Shown piece after piece: positions 55,532-63,600 of a DNA stretch of 64,000 nt. Made by a program: the position numbers and the translations under genes. A model generated the notes under the pieces. The model did no database searches. It was not told the origin of the DNA and was given only the letters and a program-made list of their open reading frames with translations. Each line of letters begins with the position of its first letter. Position 1 is the first letter of the stretch. Origin of the DNA: Chrysogorgia sp. JL179-B06 (lineage: Eukaryota; Cnidaria; Anthozoa; Scleralcyonacea; Chrysogorgiidae); NCBI GenBank assembly GCA_035772405.1, contig JAYKKM010000437.1:10471001-10535000 (forward strand). The letters run 5' to 3'.

Positions 55532-56383
55532 ATGAGTCTAAGCTATGGGTTTGAGGACAGAGACTACGAGAGTGACAAAATACTAAGAAGAGCGAAGAGA
55601 CATCTAGACAGTGACCCTAAGTTAAGTGTGAGCGGTGGGAGGATGTCTGGAGACATAGATATGGCGTTCAGGACACTCAAAAACATAGCAGATCCAGAAG
55701 ATGATTGGGATGCTATCAATAAAAAAGTGTTGGAGTCCGTATACTTACCGCAATACTTTAGAACGCAGTCCTATAACGTTCTATTTGATTTTAACGTCAC
55801 AAACCATGTTGTGAGTATGGTGGAATACCACAGTGGAACAAATAAAGTGAAAACCATTAGAGATAAAACTAACATGTTAGTACAATACGATCCAACGTAT
55901 GGTCCTATTATTGGTGTTAACAATGGTCATAGCTTCCTATCCCCCGAACTAACTCCAATTCCGTTTGAAGCTGGAGTACATTTTAACTGTCCACGTATGC
56001 AATACTGTGACATATCCGTTTTTGTGGTAGTGAGGTTAGCCATGAGGGTAAATACGAAAGATTGGGAGGCGATTATCTCAAACGATGACGGATCGTGGGA
56101 CAAGTACATAGGGTACAAAGGAGGTGACAAATTATCGTATGGTGGTGGAGCTCCAGCAAAGGAGTACACGTGTACAATCCCAAATAACATCGACACCACA
56201 AAGAGACATATGATATCAATACATTGGCGGATGGGTAACTCCTACGTTAAGGTGAACAACGTGAGGTCGACAGACTCAGACTTCACAGCTAATTACGAAG
56301 AGATAGGGTCTCCTTACGTAACGATCTTTGGAGTTCATCGACCAAGAGTACCACTAGCACCCTACAAGTATACCCGTCTATGA
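55532..56383 (+). CDS. Tail-fibre-like / receptor-binding-type protein
   Basis: The ATG at 55532 is preferred over 55517 because it follows the previous stop and an AT-rich ATAACATA. Residues about 30-65 read LSVSGGRMSGDIDMAFRTLK followed by NIADPEDDWDAINKKVLE. This closely resembles the repeated collar motif of phage tail fibres (MSGDIDM...IKNLxDPxDDxDAxNKxY). The remaining ~220 residues look like a beta-sandwich (FEAGVHFNCPRMQYCDISVF, RHMISIHWRMGNSYVKVNNV), as in lectin or laminin-G-like folds. It probably sits at the virion vertex and binds a cell surface. This is inferred from motif resemblance. The frame is intact. Confidence 0.6.
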   Translation: MSLSYGFEDRDYESDKILRRAKRHLDSDPKLSVSGGRMSGDIDMAFRTLKNIADPEDDWDAINKKVLESVYLPQYFRTQSYNVLFDFNVTNHVVSMVEYHSGTNKVKTIRDKTNMLVQYDPTYGPIIGVNNGHSFLSPELTPIPFEAGVHFNCPRMQYCDISVFVVVRLAMRVNTKDWEAIISNDDGSWDKYIGYKGGDKLSYGGGAPAKEYTCTIPNNIDTTKRHMISIHWRMGNSYVKVNNVRSTDSDFTANYEEIGSPYVTIFGVHRPRVPLAPYKYTRL

Positions 56384-56481
56384 TAGAGTTCTACGGTGTT
56401 AGGATTGTCTCTGGCTACATGACGAGTCGAGACATAATATTAGTTGGTAGAGATATGATGAAGGAATATGATGTGAGTTAA
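56380..56481 (+). CDS. Small ORF overlapping the fibre-like gene
   Basis: A 33-codon frame starts in the ATGA overlap with the fibre stop and ends six bases before the next gene. It encodes IEFYGVRIVSGYMTSRDIIL followed by VGRDMMKEYDVS. The stop-start overlap and tight packing favour translation by termination-reinitiation. No homology is recognised. Confidence 0.35.
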   Translation: MIEFYGVRIVSGYMTSRDIILVGRDMMKEYDVS

Positions 56482-56486
56482 GATAT

Positions 56487-57050
56487 ATGAGGAAGAAGTC
56501 AGTTGTTGTTTTCAATCACATATCAAAGGATATGTCAGAGGAAGAGGTGCTAGAGCTCAAACGCTTGTACGCATACTACCACAAACTAGAAGCCTGTTAC
56601 AAATGGAAATACAAGAGGTTGAAGAAAGTTAAACTATCGTTAAACATGACTAGCATAGGGTTAACGACAGTAGGGATTATAGCTGGATCGATAACCGCTA
56701 ACCCTCTAATCACTGCTTGTATTAGTGGTCCTGGTGTGATCATCCAAGGTTACTTGGCTAAATCCAATCTGACGAGTAGAGTGGAGCATTGCAAGTTTGC
56801 TCACACTAGCTACAAAAAGGTACTGACACAACTAAGATCGTATCTTAGAGGTCTTCCTTACAACGAGTCAATGTTCCTCTCAGACGTTAAAGTGTTGGAC
56901 GATAATGTGACTGACTTATGCCCACCAATCAATGGAATGACGAAAAGGTACAGCAAAGTGTACGAGACACAAGGGGGGCGCGAATCACGCCCCCCTTTAA
57001 ACACGGGTCTACACGTAAGAACCAGTGATGTGTCAGTCGACAAGTTCTAA
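56487..57050 (+). CDS. Polinton membrane protein with paired TM helices
   Basis: The 187-residue protein has a charged, helical N-terminus (EEEVLELKRLYAYYHKLEAC, KWKYKRLKKVKL). Two close hydrophobic segments follow at about residues 52-90 (SIGLTTVGIIAGSITANPLI, ACISGPGVIIQGYL). A second helical part comes next. The layout, helix - TM pair - helix, resembles small pore-like membrane proteins of the SLATT kind, but I cannot confirm that. Residues 162-173 (QGGRESRPPLNT) are encoded by a hairpin module also present in the BRO-N gene. The ATG follows AGATAT. Confidence 0.6.
   Translation: MRKKSVVVFNHISKDMSEEEVLELKRLYAYYHKLEACYKWKYKRLKKVKLSLNMTSIGLTTVGIIAGSITANPLITACISGPGVIIQGYLAKSNLTSRVEHCKFAHTSYKKVLTQLRSYLRGLPYNESMFLSDVKVLDDNVTDLCPPINGMTKRYSKVYETQGGRESRPPLNTGLHVRTSDVSVDKF
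56970..57005. repeat. In-frame hairpin module, copy 1
   Basis: CAAGGGGGGCGCGAATCACG followed by CCCCCCTTTAAACACG forms a ten-pair hairpin AAGGGGGGCG/CGCCCCCCTT. It encodes 12 residues in the membrane-protein gene. The same-length module with the same outer codons lies at 57578-57613 in the BRO-N gene. Confidence 0.75.
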
Positions 57051-57084
57051 GAGTAGGTGCTCAGAATTATTACCATCAATTAGC

Positions 57085-57180
57085 TCGTTTCGACCAACCC
57101 CCCAAAACGGGGGAGTTGGTCAAAGTAGTCCTAAAACAGGACCTCAGCTATTCTTAAAAATAACTGCTACTTTGAAGACT
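57085..57180. promoter_or_regulatory. Cluster of hairpins between genes
   Basis: GACCAACCCCCC/GGGGGAGTTGGTC forms one hairpin with an AAAAC loop. Right after it TCAAAGTAG and CTACTTTGA (about 57119 and 57168) pair as an outer stem. That outer stem encloses two inner hairpins, GTCCT/AGGAC and AGCTATT/AATAACTGCT (approximate). The result is a three-way-junction-like fold. It could end transcription of the upstream block or act as a structured RNA. Confidence 0.5.
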
Positions 57181-57257
57181 ACAATTAAGATGTCCTAATA
57201 GCGTACAAATAGTAGTAAAATATTAAGACACTACATATGACTCCTACTGACAGTATG

Positions 57258-57345
57258 TTTGTGATCGATAGAAGGGTCGTTTACACATGAGGTCCCATTT
57301 TGGGACCTTGGTCAGATCACGCGTTCGTGCTATTAAGTGGTTTAC
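57258..57345. terminator. Hairpin AGGTCCCA/TGGGACCT before the BRO-N gene
   Basis: AGGTCCCATTTTGGGACCT (about 57290-57308) forms an eight-pair hairpin with a three-base loop. The surrounding 57181-57400 holds no gene. The hairpin may be part of a transcription-end or packaging signal; this is speculative. Confidence 0.35.
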
Positions 57346-57403
57346 TTTCTTAAGGTGACTGTTATTTAAACACAAAAATAAAACATGTGGTATAGTATAG
57401 GTG

Positions 57404-58207
57404 ATGAGTCTAACCAAAGTATTTAGTTTTGAGAACAAATCAGTCACGACTATTAAAGATGGAGATAGTATATGGTTCCATGGAAAAGAGGTGGCGGCAG
57501 CATTGGGTTACAATAATACAAGACAATCCATTAGGATAAATATTGGTGATAAATATAAGACTACACTTAGTGCGATACAAGGGGGGCTATACAATAGCCT
57601 CCCTTTAAACACGCAATCACATACTGTCTATATATCAGAACCAGGAGTCTACGCTCTAATATTTTCGTCCAGGTTGAAGTCAGCTAAGAGGTTTCAAGAG
57701 TGGGTATTCACAGAAGTCTTACCGTCTATTAGAAAAACAGGTGTTTACATACAATGCAACCAGTTATCAATAATGAATGAGACAGATTTACACTACGACA
57801 TTGTGAAGTACATTAGAGAGTACCATCCAACAATAGTCATCCCAGGGTTGGGTGAGTACCAAGACACATCTGCTAAAAGAATAGATGGATGGAAGAAGGG
57901 TTACAGTGGTGGACAACCAGATTTGATAGTTCCGCAACTACATAAGAGATACAACGGTTTTGCTATAGAGTTCAAAACACCGAAAGGTAATGGAGTTATT
58001 AGGGATAACCAGTTGAGGGTACTAAGGAGACTAAGATCACAAGGGTACAACACGTTACTATCCTCAGACCAACATGAGATAATACATTTCATAGAGGCAT
58101 ATATGATAGACTCTAGAGTCCTATGTGAGTACTGCAATAGGAGATTCAAGAGTGAAACCACACTATCTAATCATCAAAAATACTTTCATCGAATACTCTA
58201 TCTGTGA
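57404..58207 (+). CDS. BRO-N domain + PD-(D/E)XK nuclease + C2H2 zinc finger fusion
   Basis: A 267-residue protein. The N-terminal ~110 residues form a BRO-N domain: VFSFENKSVTTIKDGDSIWF, GKEVAAALGYNNTRQSI, TVYISEPGVYALIFSSRLKS and AKRFQEWVFTEVLPSIRKTG. Next comes a nuclease core with GGQPDLIVPQL (Asp) and GFAIEFKTPKGNG (Glu-x-Lys), the signature of VRR-NUC/PD-(D/E)XK nucleases. A C2H2 finger (CEYC..H..H in CEYCNRRFKSETTLSNHQKY) closes it. BRO proteins are DNA-binding regulators in insect DNA viruses and phages. The combination suggests a sequence-directed nuclease for replication, recombination or competition with related elements. Residues 59-70 come from a hairpin module. TATAGTATAG lies before the ATG. 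Confidence 0.85.
   Translation: MSLTKVFSFENKSVTTIKDGDSIWFHGKEVAAALGYNNTRQSIRINIGDKYKTTLSAIQGGLYNSLPLNTQSHTVYISEPGVYALIFSSRLKSAKRFQEWVFTEVLPSIRKTGVYIQCNQLSIMNETDLHYDIVKYIREYHPTIVIPGLGEYQDTSAKRIDGWKKGYSGGQPDLIVPQLHKRYNGFAIEFKTPKGNGVIRDNQLRVLRRLRSQGYNTLLSSDQHEIIHFIEAYMIDSRVLCEYCNRRFKSETTLSNHQKYFHRILYL
57578..57613. repeat. In-frame hairpin module, copy 2
   Basis: CAAGGGGGGCTATACAATAG followed by CCTCCCTTTAAACACG forms AAGGGGGGCTAT/ATAGCCTCCCTT with one mismatch. It encodes QGGLYNSLPLNT within the BRO-N domain loop, in the same reading frame as copy 1 at 56970-57005. Confidence 0.75.
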
Positions 58208-58275
58208 GATAATCTGTGAGATGACTGTGAGATAATCTGTGAGATGACTGTGAGATGACTGTGACTAGATATCAC
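58199..58275. repeat. Short tandem repeat CTGTGAGAT(A/G)A
   Basis: CTGTGAGATAAT and CTGTGAGATGA units alternate five to six times right after the BRO-N stop. TATCACACATGGTATAG and the next ATG follow. Confidence 0.85.
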
Positions 58276-58286
58276 ACATGGTATAG

Positions 58287-58586
58287 ATGACTGACAGTGA
58301 GTCCGTACCTATTATAACGTCGACAACAAGGGCCAAAGACCCTAAGAGAGTAGAGGCAGGCAAACGCTTGGCTGCTATATCTAAAGCAGCCAAAGAGAGG
58401 AAGATGAGAGAGAGAGTGATAAGTGAGGACGATAGTTTTAACTATGGATACATCATAGGTACTATAGGAGTGGTAATAGCCGCTAGCTCACTGTACTATA
58501 CGATGAGGCAAGACAAACAAGTAGTGACCGAAGAGCCTAAGACCGTTGTTATAAAACCATCACGCAAGCTCGACAGTCTCGATTAA
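58287..58586 (+). CDS. Small Polinton protein, basic N-terminus and one TM helix
   Basis: The 99-residue protein starts acidic and polar. It has a basic helix DPKRVEAGKRLAAISKAAKE followed by RKMRERV at about residues 18-45, and a single membrane helix YGYIIGTIGVVIAASSLYYT at about 53-72. It ends polar. A DNA-binding or virion-lipid anchoring role is possible. The function is not known. Confidence 0.6.
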   Translation: MTDSESVPIITSTTRAKDPKRVEAGKRLAAISKAAKERKMRERVISEDDSFNYGYIIGTIGVVIAASSLYYTMRQDKQVVTEEPKTVVIKPSRKLDSLD

Positions 58587-58603
58587 AACATATTGTATAA
58601 TAT

Positions 58604-58837
58604 ATGGCATCAATAGATAGAAAAGAACTGATGAACGAGCTATACGACGCAGCCCTTGTGACTGCTGGAGCCGTAGCCGTATCCATGGCATCAAAGAAAG
58701 TACTAAAAGAACCGTTGGGTACCCCTGAATCAGTGAAGGGTACCCTCAAGTTAGCGACTGCTGTAGGCGTTTCAACGCTACTCGTTAAGTGGGCGCAGAG
58801 CAAGAAATACTTACCTATTGACCCGTTCTCAAAGTAA
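58604..58837 (+). CDS. Small hydrophobic Polinton protein
   Basis: The 77-residue protein has two hydrophobic helices (AALVTAGAVAVSMASKKVL; LKLATAVGVSTLLVKWAQS) joined by a basic-polar linker. The stop is followed after 16 bases by the next gene. A GTATAATAT word lies just before the ATG. Its position among other short membrane genes suggests a virion-membrane or membrane-modifying role, not proven. Confidence 0.6.
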   Translation: MASIDRKELMNELYDAALVTAGAVAVSMASKKVLKEPLGTPESVKGTLKLATAVGVSTLLVKWAQSKKYLPIDPFSK

Positions 58838-58853
58838 TCTAACGTAATACATA

Positions 58854-59270
58854 ATGGCTAGTGTGATAGCGGGTGGTTTGTTCAACGCTATAGCATTCGC
58901 AGGAGCTGGGTTCATATTCAGCAAGCTAAACCATACAGGCTACGAGACAGAGATAAAGAGACACAACAAAGCATTGGAGAGTCTCGCAAAAGCGAAAGAA
59001 AAGTTCTACGAGAACGAGATTCGTCAGAGAGACAAAATCCAGGAATTAAGGCAACAGTTGTCAGATGCTAACGCAGATATTAACGACACGAACCACGCTT
59101 TGGATCAACTAAGACAAGTACTGACTATACAGTATGATGGGAAGACGTTTAGTAAAGAGCCTGAGTTATCAGACTATTACAAACCTTCAGATGAGATGAA
59201 AGAGTATCAAATGGTATTCGTCGGAGTTGTTGGGATACCTTTAGGTTACTTAATATACAGAGTAGTATAA
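58854..59270 (+). CDS. Coiled-coil membrane protein of Polintons
   Basis: The 138-residue protein has an N-terminal hydrophobic segment SVIAGGLFNAIAFAGAGFIF. A coiled coil follows at residues 30-95 (HNKALESLAKAKEKFYENEI, RQRDKIQELRQQLSDANADI). Next is a YKPSDEMKEY linker and a C-terminal helix MVFVGVVGIPLGYLIYRVV. Proteins with this plan (short TM, coiled coil, SDYY-P-S block, TM) are common in cnidarian Polintons in my recollection. The function is unknown. The stop overlaps the ATG of the next small frame (TAATG). Confidence 0.7.
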   Translation: MASVIAGGLFNAIAFAGAGFIFSKLNHTGYETEIKRHNKALESLAKAKEKFYENEIRQRDKIQELRQQLSDANADINDTNHALDQLRQVLTIQYDGKTFSKEPELSDYYKPSDEMKEYQMVFVGVVGIPLGYLIYRVV

Positions 59271-59440
59271 TGAGCACTACTCTGAAGGAGATGGCTATTG
59301 AATTTGATAAAAAGCGTAACTCAACACTCCAAACTAGTCAGATAGAAAAGTTGGAACAACTACTATCAGACGCTTTAAAGCAGGTCGCAACAATAAAATG
59401 TGAGTGGGAGACACTCAACCACAAAGTTACTACACTATAG
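59270..59440 (+). CDS. Short helical protein overlapping the coiled-coil gene
   Basis: A 56-codon frame begins at the TAATG overlap. It encodes TTLKEMAIEFDKKRNSTLQT then QIEKLEQLLSDALKQVATIK, a clear amphipathic helix. The overlap suggests coupled translation and a partner role with the upstream coiled-coil protein. Confidence 0.5.
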   Translation: MSTTLKEMAIEFDKKRNSTLQTSQIEKLEQLLSDALKQVATIKCEWETLNHKVTTL

Positions 59441-59470
59441 TCTAAAGGTATATATAGTATATTAACTTAA

Positions 59471-60160
59471 ATGGTTGACGAACGTACAATGAGAATGTTC
59501 CACGCTGGGTACACGTTAGATGAGATCGCATCAAAAAAGTGGAGTGGTACTACACTAGGGTACACATTAGATGAGATCAAGAATGGAATTAAGGACGCAA
59601 GACCAAAAAAGTGGTACGACACCACATATTGTTACAAGTGTAGTAACCACAGAACCCAAATCGAACATGGTGTATTTAGTTGTAACAAGTGTGGAGAGAC
59701 TACCTACGGGTATGTGGGGAACTTTGTACCTCGCATTTGGATGTACAGGAAATCAACTCACAGTTACAGTAAATGGTTAAGGAGAATGTTGACTGGACTA
59801 GTCAACGAGAGTGACATACCAACAGTTGTCAGTGATTTTATAGAGATAGTGTGGTCTCTTAAAAGAAACGAACTTATTGTCAAGAATATACCGAAATATA
59901 TTTTCTATGTCATAAGAATATGCTCTAGAAGAGGTATAAAGTTGAGAGGTAGTCTTAACGACCTCAAACCTGGTAAGGTCAAGGCTCGATTCGAGTATAA
60001 CCTGTATAGCATAATATACAAGGATCTAGGTTGGGATGGGAGAAGAGATCGATACTACAAAAAGTGGGTAAATAAAATATATAGTAATATATATAATGGC
60101 AAGACCAAGAATTTACAAAACAAGAGAAGAAGCTTTAAGAGCAGTCAGAGCGCAAAATAG
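59471..60160 (+). CDS. Zinc-ribbon protein, possibly VLTF3-like transcription factor
   Basis: The 229-residue protein begins with two similar GYTLDEI helices. It has a zinc ribbon with CYKCSNHRTQIEHGVFSCNK (C-x2-C and C-x2-C, residues 54-73). It then continues as a basic helical domain: YRKSTHSYSKWLRRMLTGLV, SDIPTVVSDFIEIVWSLKRN and WDGRRDRYYKKWVNKIY. The order, zinc ribbon then an HxxxW-like helical block with a later IP motif, recalls the viral late transcription factor 3 family of large DNA viruses. This is a tentative match from memory of the family's layout. TATATAGTATATTAACTTAA precedes the ATG. Confidence 0.5.
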   Translation: MVDERTMRMFHAGYTLDEIASKKWSGTTLGYTLDEIKNGIKDARPKKWYDTTYCYKCSNHRTQIEHGVFSCNKCGETTYGYVGNFVPRIWMYRKSTHSYSKWLRRMLTGLVNESDIPTVVSDFIEIVWSLKRNELIVKNIPKYIFYVIRICSRRGIKLRGSLNDLKPGKVKARFEYNLYSIIYKDLGWDGRRDRYYKKWVNKIYSNIYNGKTKNLQNKRRSFKSSQSAK

Positions 60161-60296
60161 AGAGTGGATGAGAACTCACAAATGGGTGTGTGAGACATGT
60201 GATAATAGACCATACCATGTGTCCTCTAAATGTAGACATTTAAAGACCAAAAAGCATTTTAGAAATTTGAACACCCAATTTCAAACTATTTTGTAA
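60096..60296 (+). CDS. Small zinc-finger protein
   Basis: The 66-codon frame overlaps the end of the previous gene by 65 bases. It has a basic N-terminus (RPRIYKTREEALRAVRAQNR) and a finger-like CETCDNRPYHVSSKCRHLKT-KKH block (C-x2-C, C/H-x-L-x-T-x-K-H), a type often seen in small proteins of large DNA viruses and Polintons. TATATAGTAATATATATA lies directly before its ATG, which supports independent expression. Its 3' end overlaps the polymerase gene end by 16 bases. Confidence 0.6.
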   Translation: MARPRIYKTREEALRAVRAQNREWMRTHKWVCETCDNRPYHVSSKCRHLKTKKHFRNLNTQFQTIL

Positions 60297-60685
60297 TGTC
60301 CATACGCATAGCTAGATACACCATCTGGTAGTATATGTCGCTTGTCGTCAAAGCAGCTCAAGGATATCTTATTTATTTCGTAGCTTCCTAGTTGGTGGCT
60401 CTTGCTGCGAATAGTTTTAATTATGTGAGACATCTGCTCACCATTTGTCAGGACACTTTTATAGTTGTCGTGTCTTATATTATTTCTAATGGTACTCTTC
60501 TTGATACCCTTAGCAGTCTTCCCACCTTTTCCATCCTCTTTTATGTAGCTATACATTTTCGACCTTAAACCAACGAACTCAACGATGGGGACTCCTAATG
60601 TCTCATCCTTCATTTTACCAATAACCTTCTTGTTGGTTAGATCGAAGTAAGGAGATGACTTGTCATATCCACTAAAGTCGAACAC
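60281..60685 (-). pseudogene. DNA polymerase B, C-terminal segment after a stop
   Basis: The 134-codon frame directly follows the polymerase frame across an in-frame TAA (60686-60688). It contains FDFSGYDKSSPYFDLTNKKV then IGKMKDETLGVPIVEFVGLR, the C-terminal thumb part of Polinton-type polymerases. Because it is in the same frame, the break is a single nonsense codon, not a shift. Confidence 0.85.
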
Positions 60686-63600
60686 TTATTTGTGCACATC
60701 CTCCGTCTCAATCTCGTACATTAGACTATGCGTATCTGTGAATAGTAATTTGGCTTTGTTGCTATATTTCTTTTTGATGTTACTGTAGTGGAAGTCATAC
60801 ATCAATGTCTTTGATAAGTCTAGAATACACATACCCACGTATGCTGGTCTATTTAGAGTTAGTGTCTCTTTGATCTTGTGAACTGCTACCAAGTTATTGT
60901 CAAATATCTTACTACTAACAAAGGTTGGTTTTGACGTTAGTTTCTCCAGTTTTTCCTTGTCTGTTACTAACTCCACATTCACACGTTTTCGTAGATTCTC
61001 CATAGTCTTTCCGAATACACTATTGTTCATGAGTTTGAAGAAATCCTTCTCAAAGTCATTCTTCGCTTGGGTTCTCTTGTCAGTGTTAAAGTCGATATAT
61101 TGCTTGAGCCATGGTGACTGATCGAACTGAAGTACTCTATGTATCTTCTTAACCTTCATTCCCAAACTCTTGTATAATTGTAGGTTTCTATAATGAACAA
61201 CATACTTACTCTTACCGTTTAGGTTAGGTACAAGTTTTGCAACCTCTCCAACAGATATCTTAAACTTGTTTTGGATTGTCTTACAATAGTTTGACAACAT
61301 ATCACTACTTACTCTCATCCTCTCAGGGGCTAAAGGATAGTCGTTGTGAAGATCGTGCAACTCCTCTGGATACTCTAAATCAACCTCGAGTATCAACCCC
61401 TTGTCTGATTCGTTGTTATATTTATCTAGATTGTTGATGTCAAAACCTTCGACCCACTCAAACCCACCAGTCGGTAGATACTGACACATAGCCCAACCAT
61501 AAAGGTTATTAGCGTCTAGGTATACGATATGTTTCGACGGCTTACTACTATCATACCCCTTCATGTACTTGTTATTAGCTTCTCCGTGTCTATGTGTTAT
61601 ACAGGATACACCACCTCGCATTCCTTTCTCGATAAACTGAAACATATCAATGTTAGTCATCAACTCTAGTTCCACTCCTGTCATTTTTAGAGCAGCGTCC
61701 CACCACAGTCCAGGTGACGTGAAGTAATGACAAGGGTCTAACTGGTAGTACTGTTTACACGTTCTTCTAAAGTTCTCGAACACGTCAGCCAGTAGTAATA
61801 CGTCAGACTTCAAGTACAAGTCGTGGTACTCACCCATGTTTCCCACACCCATTTTCTTCCACACTTCTTGAGCGTGCTTGTAGTCTGTGTCTGACACATG
61901 CTCATCGTTTAGGATGCTGTAGAAACTCTCCTTTGATGGTAACTCGAGTTCGTTAAACTTATCGAAACTATCCATATAGTCATATGGGTACACACCTTTT
62001 CGCGATACCAACTCTAGCTCCTCACCTTGAAACAGTTCAGACGTGTACTTGAGACAGTCCTTTGGTAGGTTGCTCACTAGATTGGCTAGACTAGAGCTCA
62101 TGAATTGGAAACTATCTAGAAACACTAGATGTTTACCTAACATGAATGCCATATATTTCTCCATATTATTTGGTATGACGTTGATTTTCAGACCAACCTT
62201 ACCTATCTCCTGCATTATGAAGTGGCTATCATACCCTCTTAGATTATGAAATATGACAGGTATCTTATCAGTCAGTCTATAGTTCCTATTGCACAACTGA
62301 TGTGCTGAACCTCTATATTTACCAGTGACATGACAATGATCTCTAACTCTCACGTCTCTACGTTTATGTTTTACATCACAAATATGACATTTAGTCGCTT
62401 CCTTGAAGTTAACCTTATCAGCTACGGTCAACACCATGTCCTCATTAAAATGCTCCTTTCTGACTTTCTTGCAGTATTTAACCTCCTCTAGCATCTTTTT
62501 CATGAACTTCCTAACCGCATTCTCACCTCGAAACATCTCTACTGGTTTACTATATTTATCATCGTAACAGCATACTACTTTGTACCCATACCCACAGTCT
62601 GTGTGTCTTTGGTACTCACTAGTGTACGATCCTGTGAGTGGTTTCACGTTGTCGACCTTCTCTGTGATAGCCTCAAAGTCTGCGCATATCACAAATGGTA
62701 CCTCTAATTGTTTGTGGTAATTTTTGTACTCAAGAGTGCTATCTTCTGGGTCTGGCATCTTAATCGCTTGCTTACCATTTACCACCATACAAACCTCCTT
62801 ATGTTTCTCTAGAACCTCACTGGTAGTAAAACATTGAAGACAGTACCTACAGAAACTATTGCGACACTTGTGTTTAGACTGACCGCACATAAACCTACAA
62901 AAGTCTTTGATGTACACGTAGTGTCGTTTAACACCATTCGTTACTAGCAGTAGGTCCATATGATCCTCGAACTTCTCCTCAGAAACGTAGATAGGAAATG
63001 TCTGCTTGTTCTCATATCCAAACACGCTTATGCTGATATCATTCTGTCTCTCTATCTTGTTGTACTGTTTCGTATCCACTGGAAATCTCACTCCGTCATA
63101 ATTGACAGAACCTACGTTCTTCTTGTGCTTCGACACTCTCTGCGGATTCTTTCCTACAGGACACTTGTGCAACAAGTGACACCACATAAAACACTTGTCA
63201 TCTTCATTCTTTATATTAACCAAACCTTTCGACGCGTTCCTCAACTCCTCAGGTAGCTCAATATAACTCGATCCTTTAAGAGGCTTGTACACTACCACAT
63301 TAATATAGTGATCATTAACACTATCTATAACCCACCCAGACCCTTCTGACAACCACACAGCTATACGATTCACTATCTCCTCACTAGCTTGCTTCGTAGT
63401 CCCACTAATATCAACACTATTAGTCACTGTTTTGACCACACTATTGAAGAAGGCTTCCTTAATCACAGACTCACCGTTACCAATCTCTTTCTCTAGAGTT
63501 ACTTTCAACGTCTCAGAAAACTTTAAACCTTTCAGTCTCTCTAACTCTTTCTGTAGAGTTGAGTCCACTACTCCTCTAGTTTTGACTAGTTGTTTTAGTG

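Noticed and set aside
57258..57345. Bacterial-type rho-independent terminator
   Set aside because: The hairpin lacks a following T run and the context is a eukaryotic transposon, so only a general structured signal is suggested.
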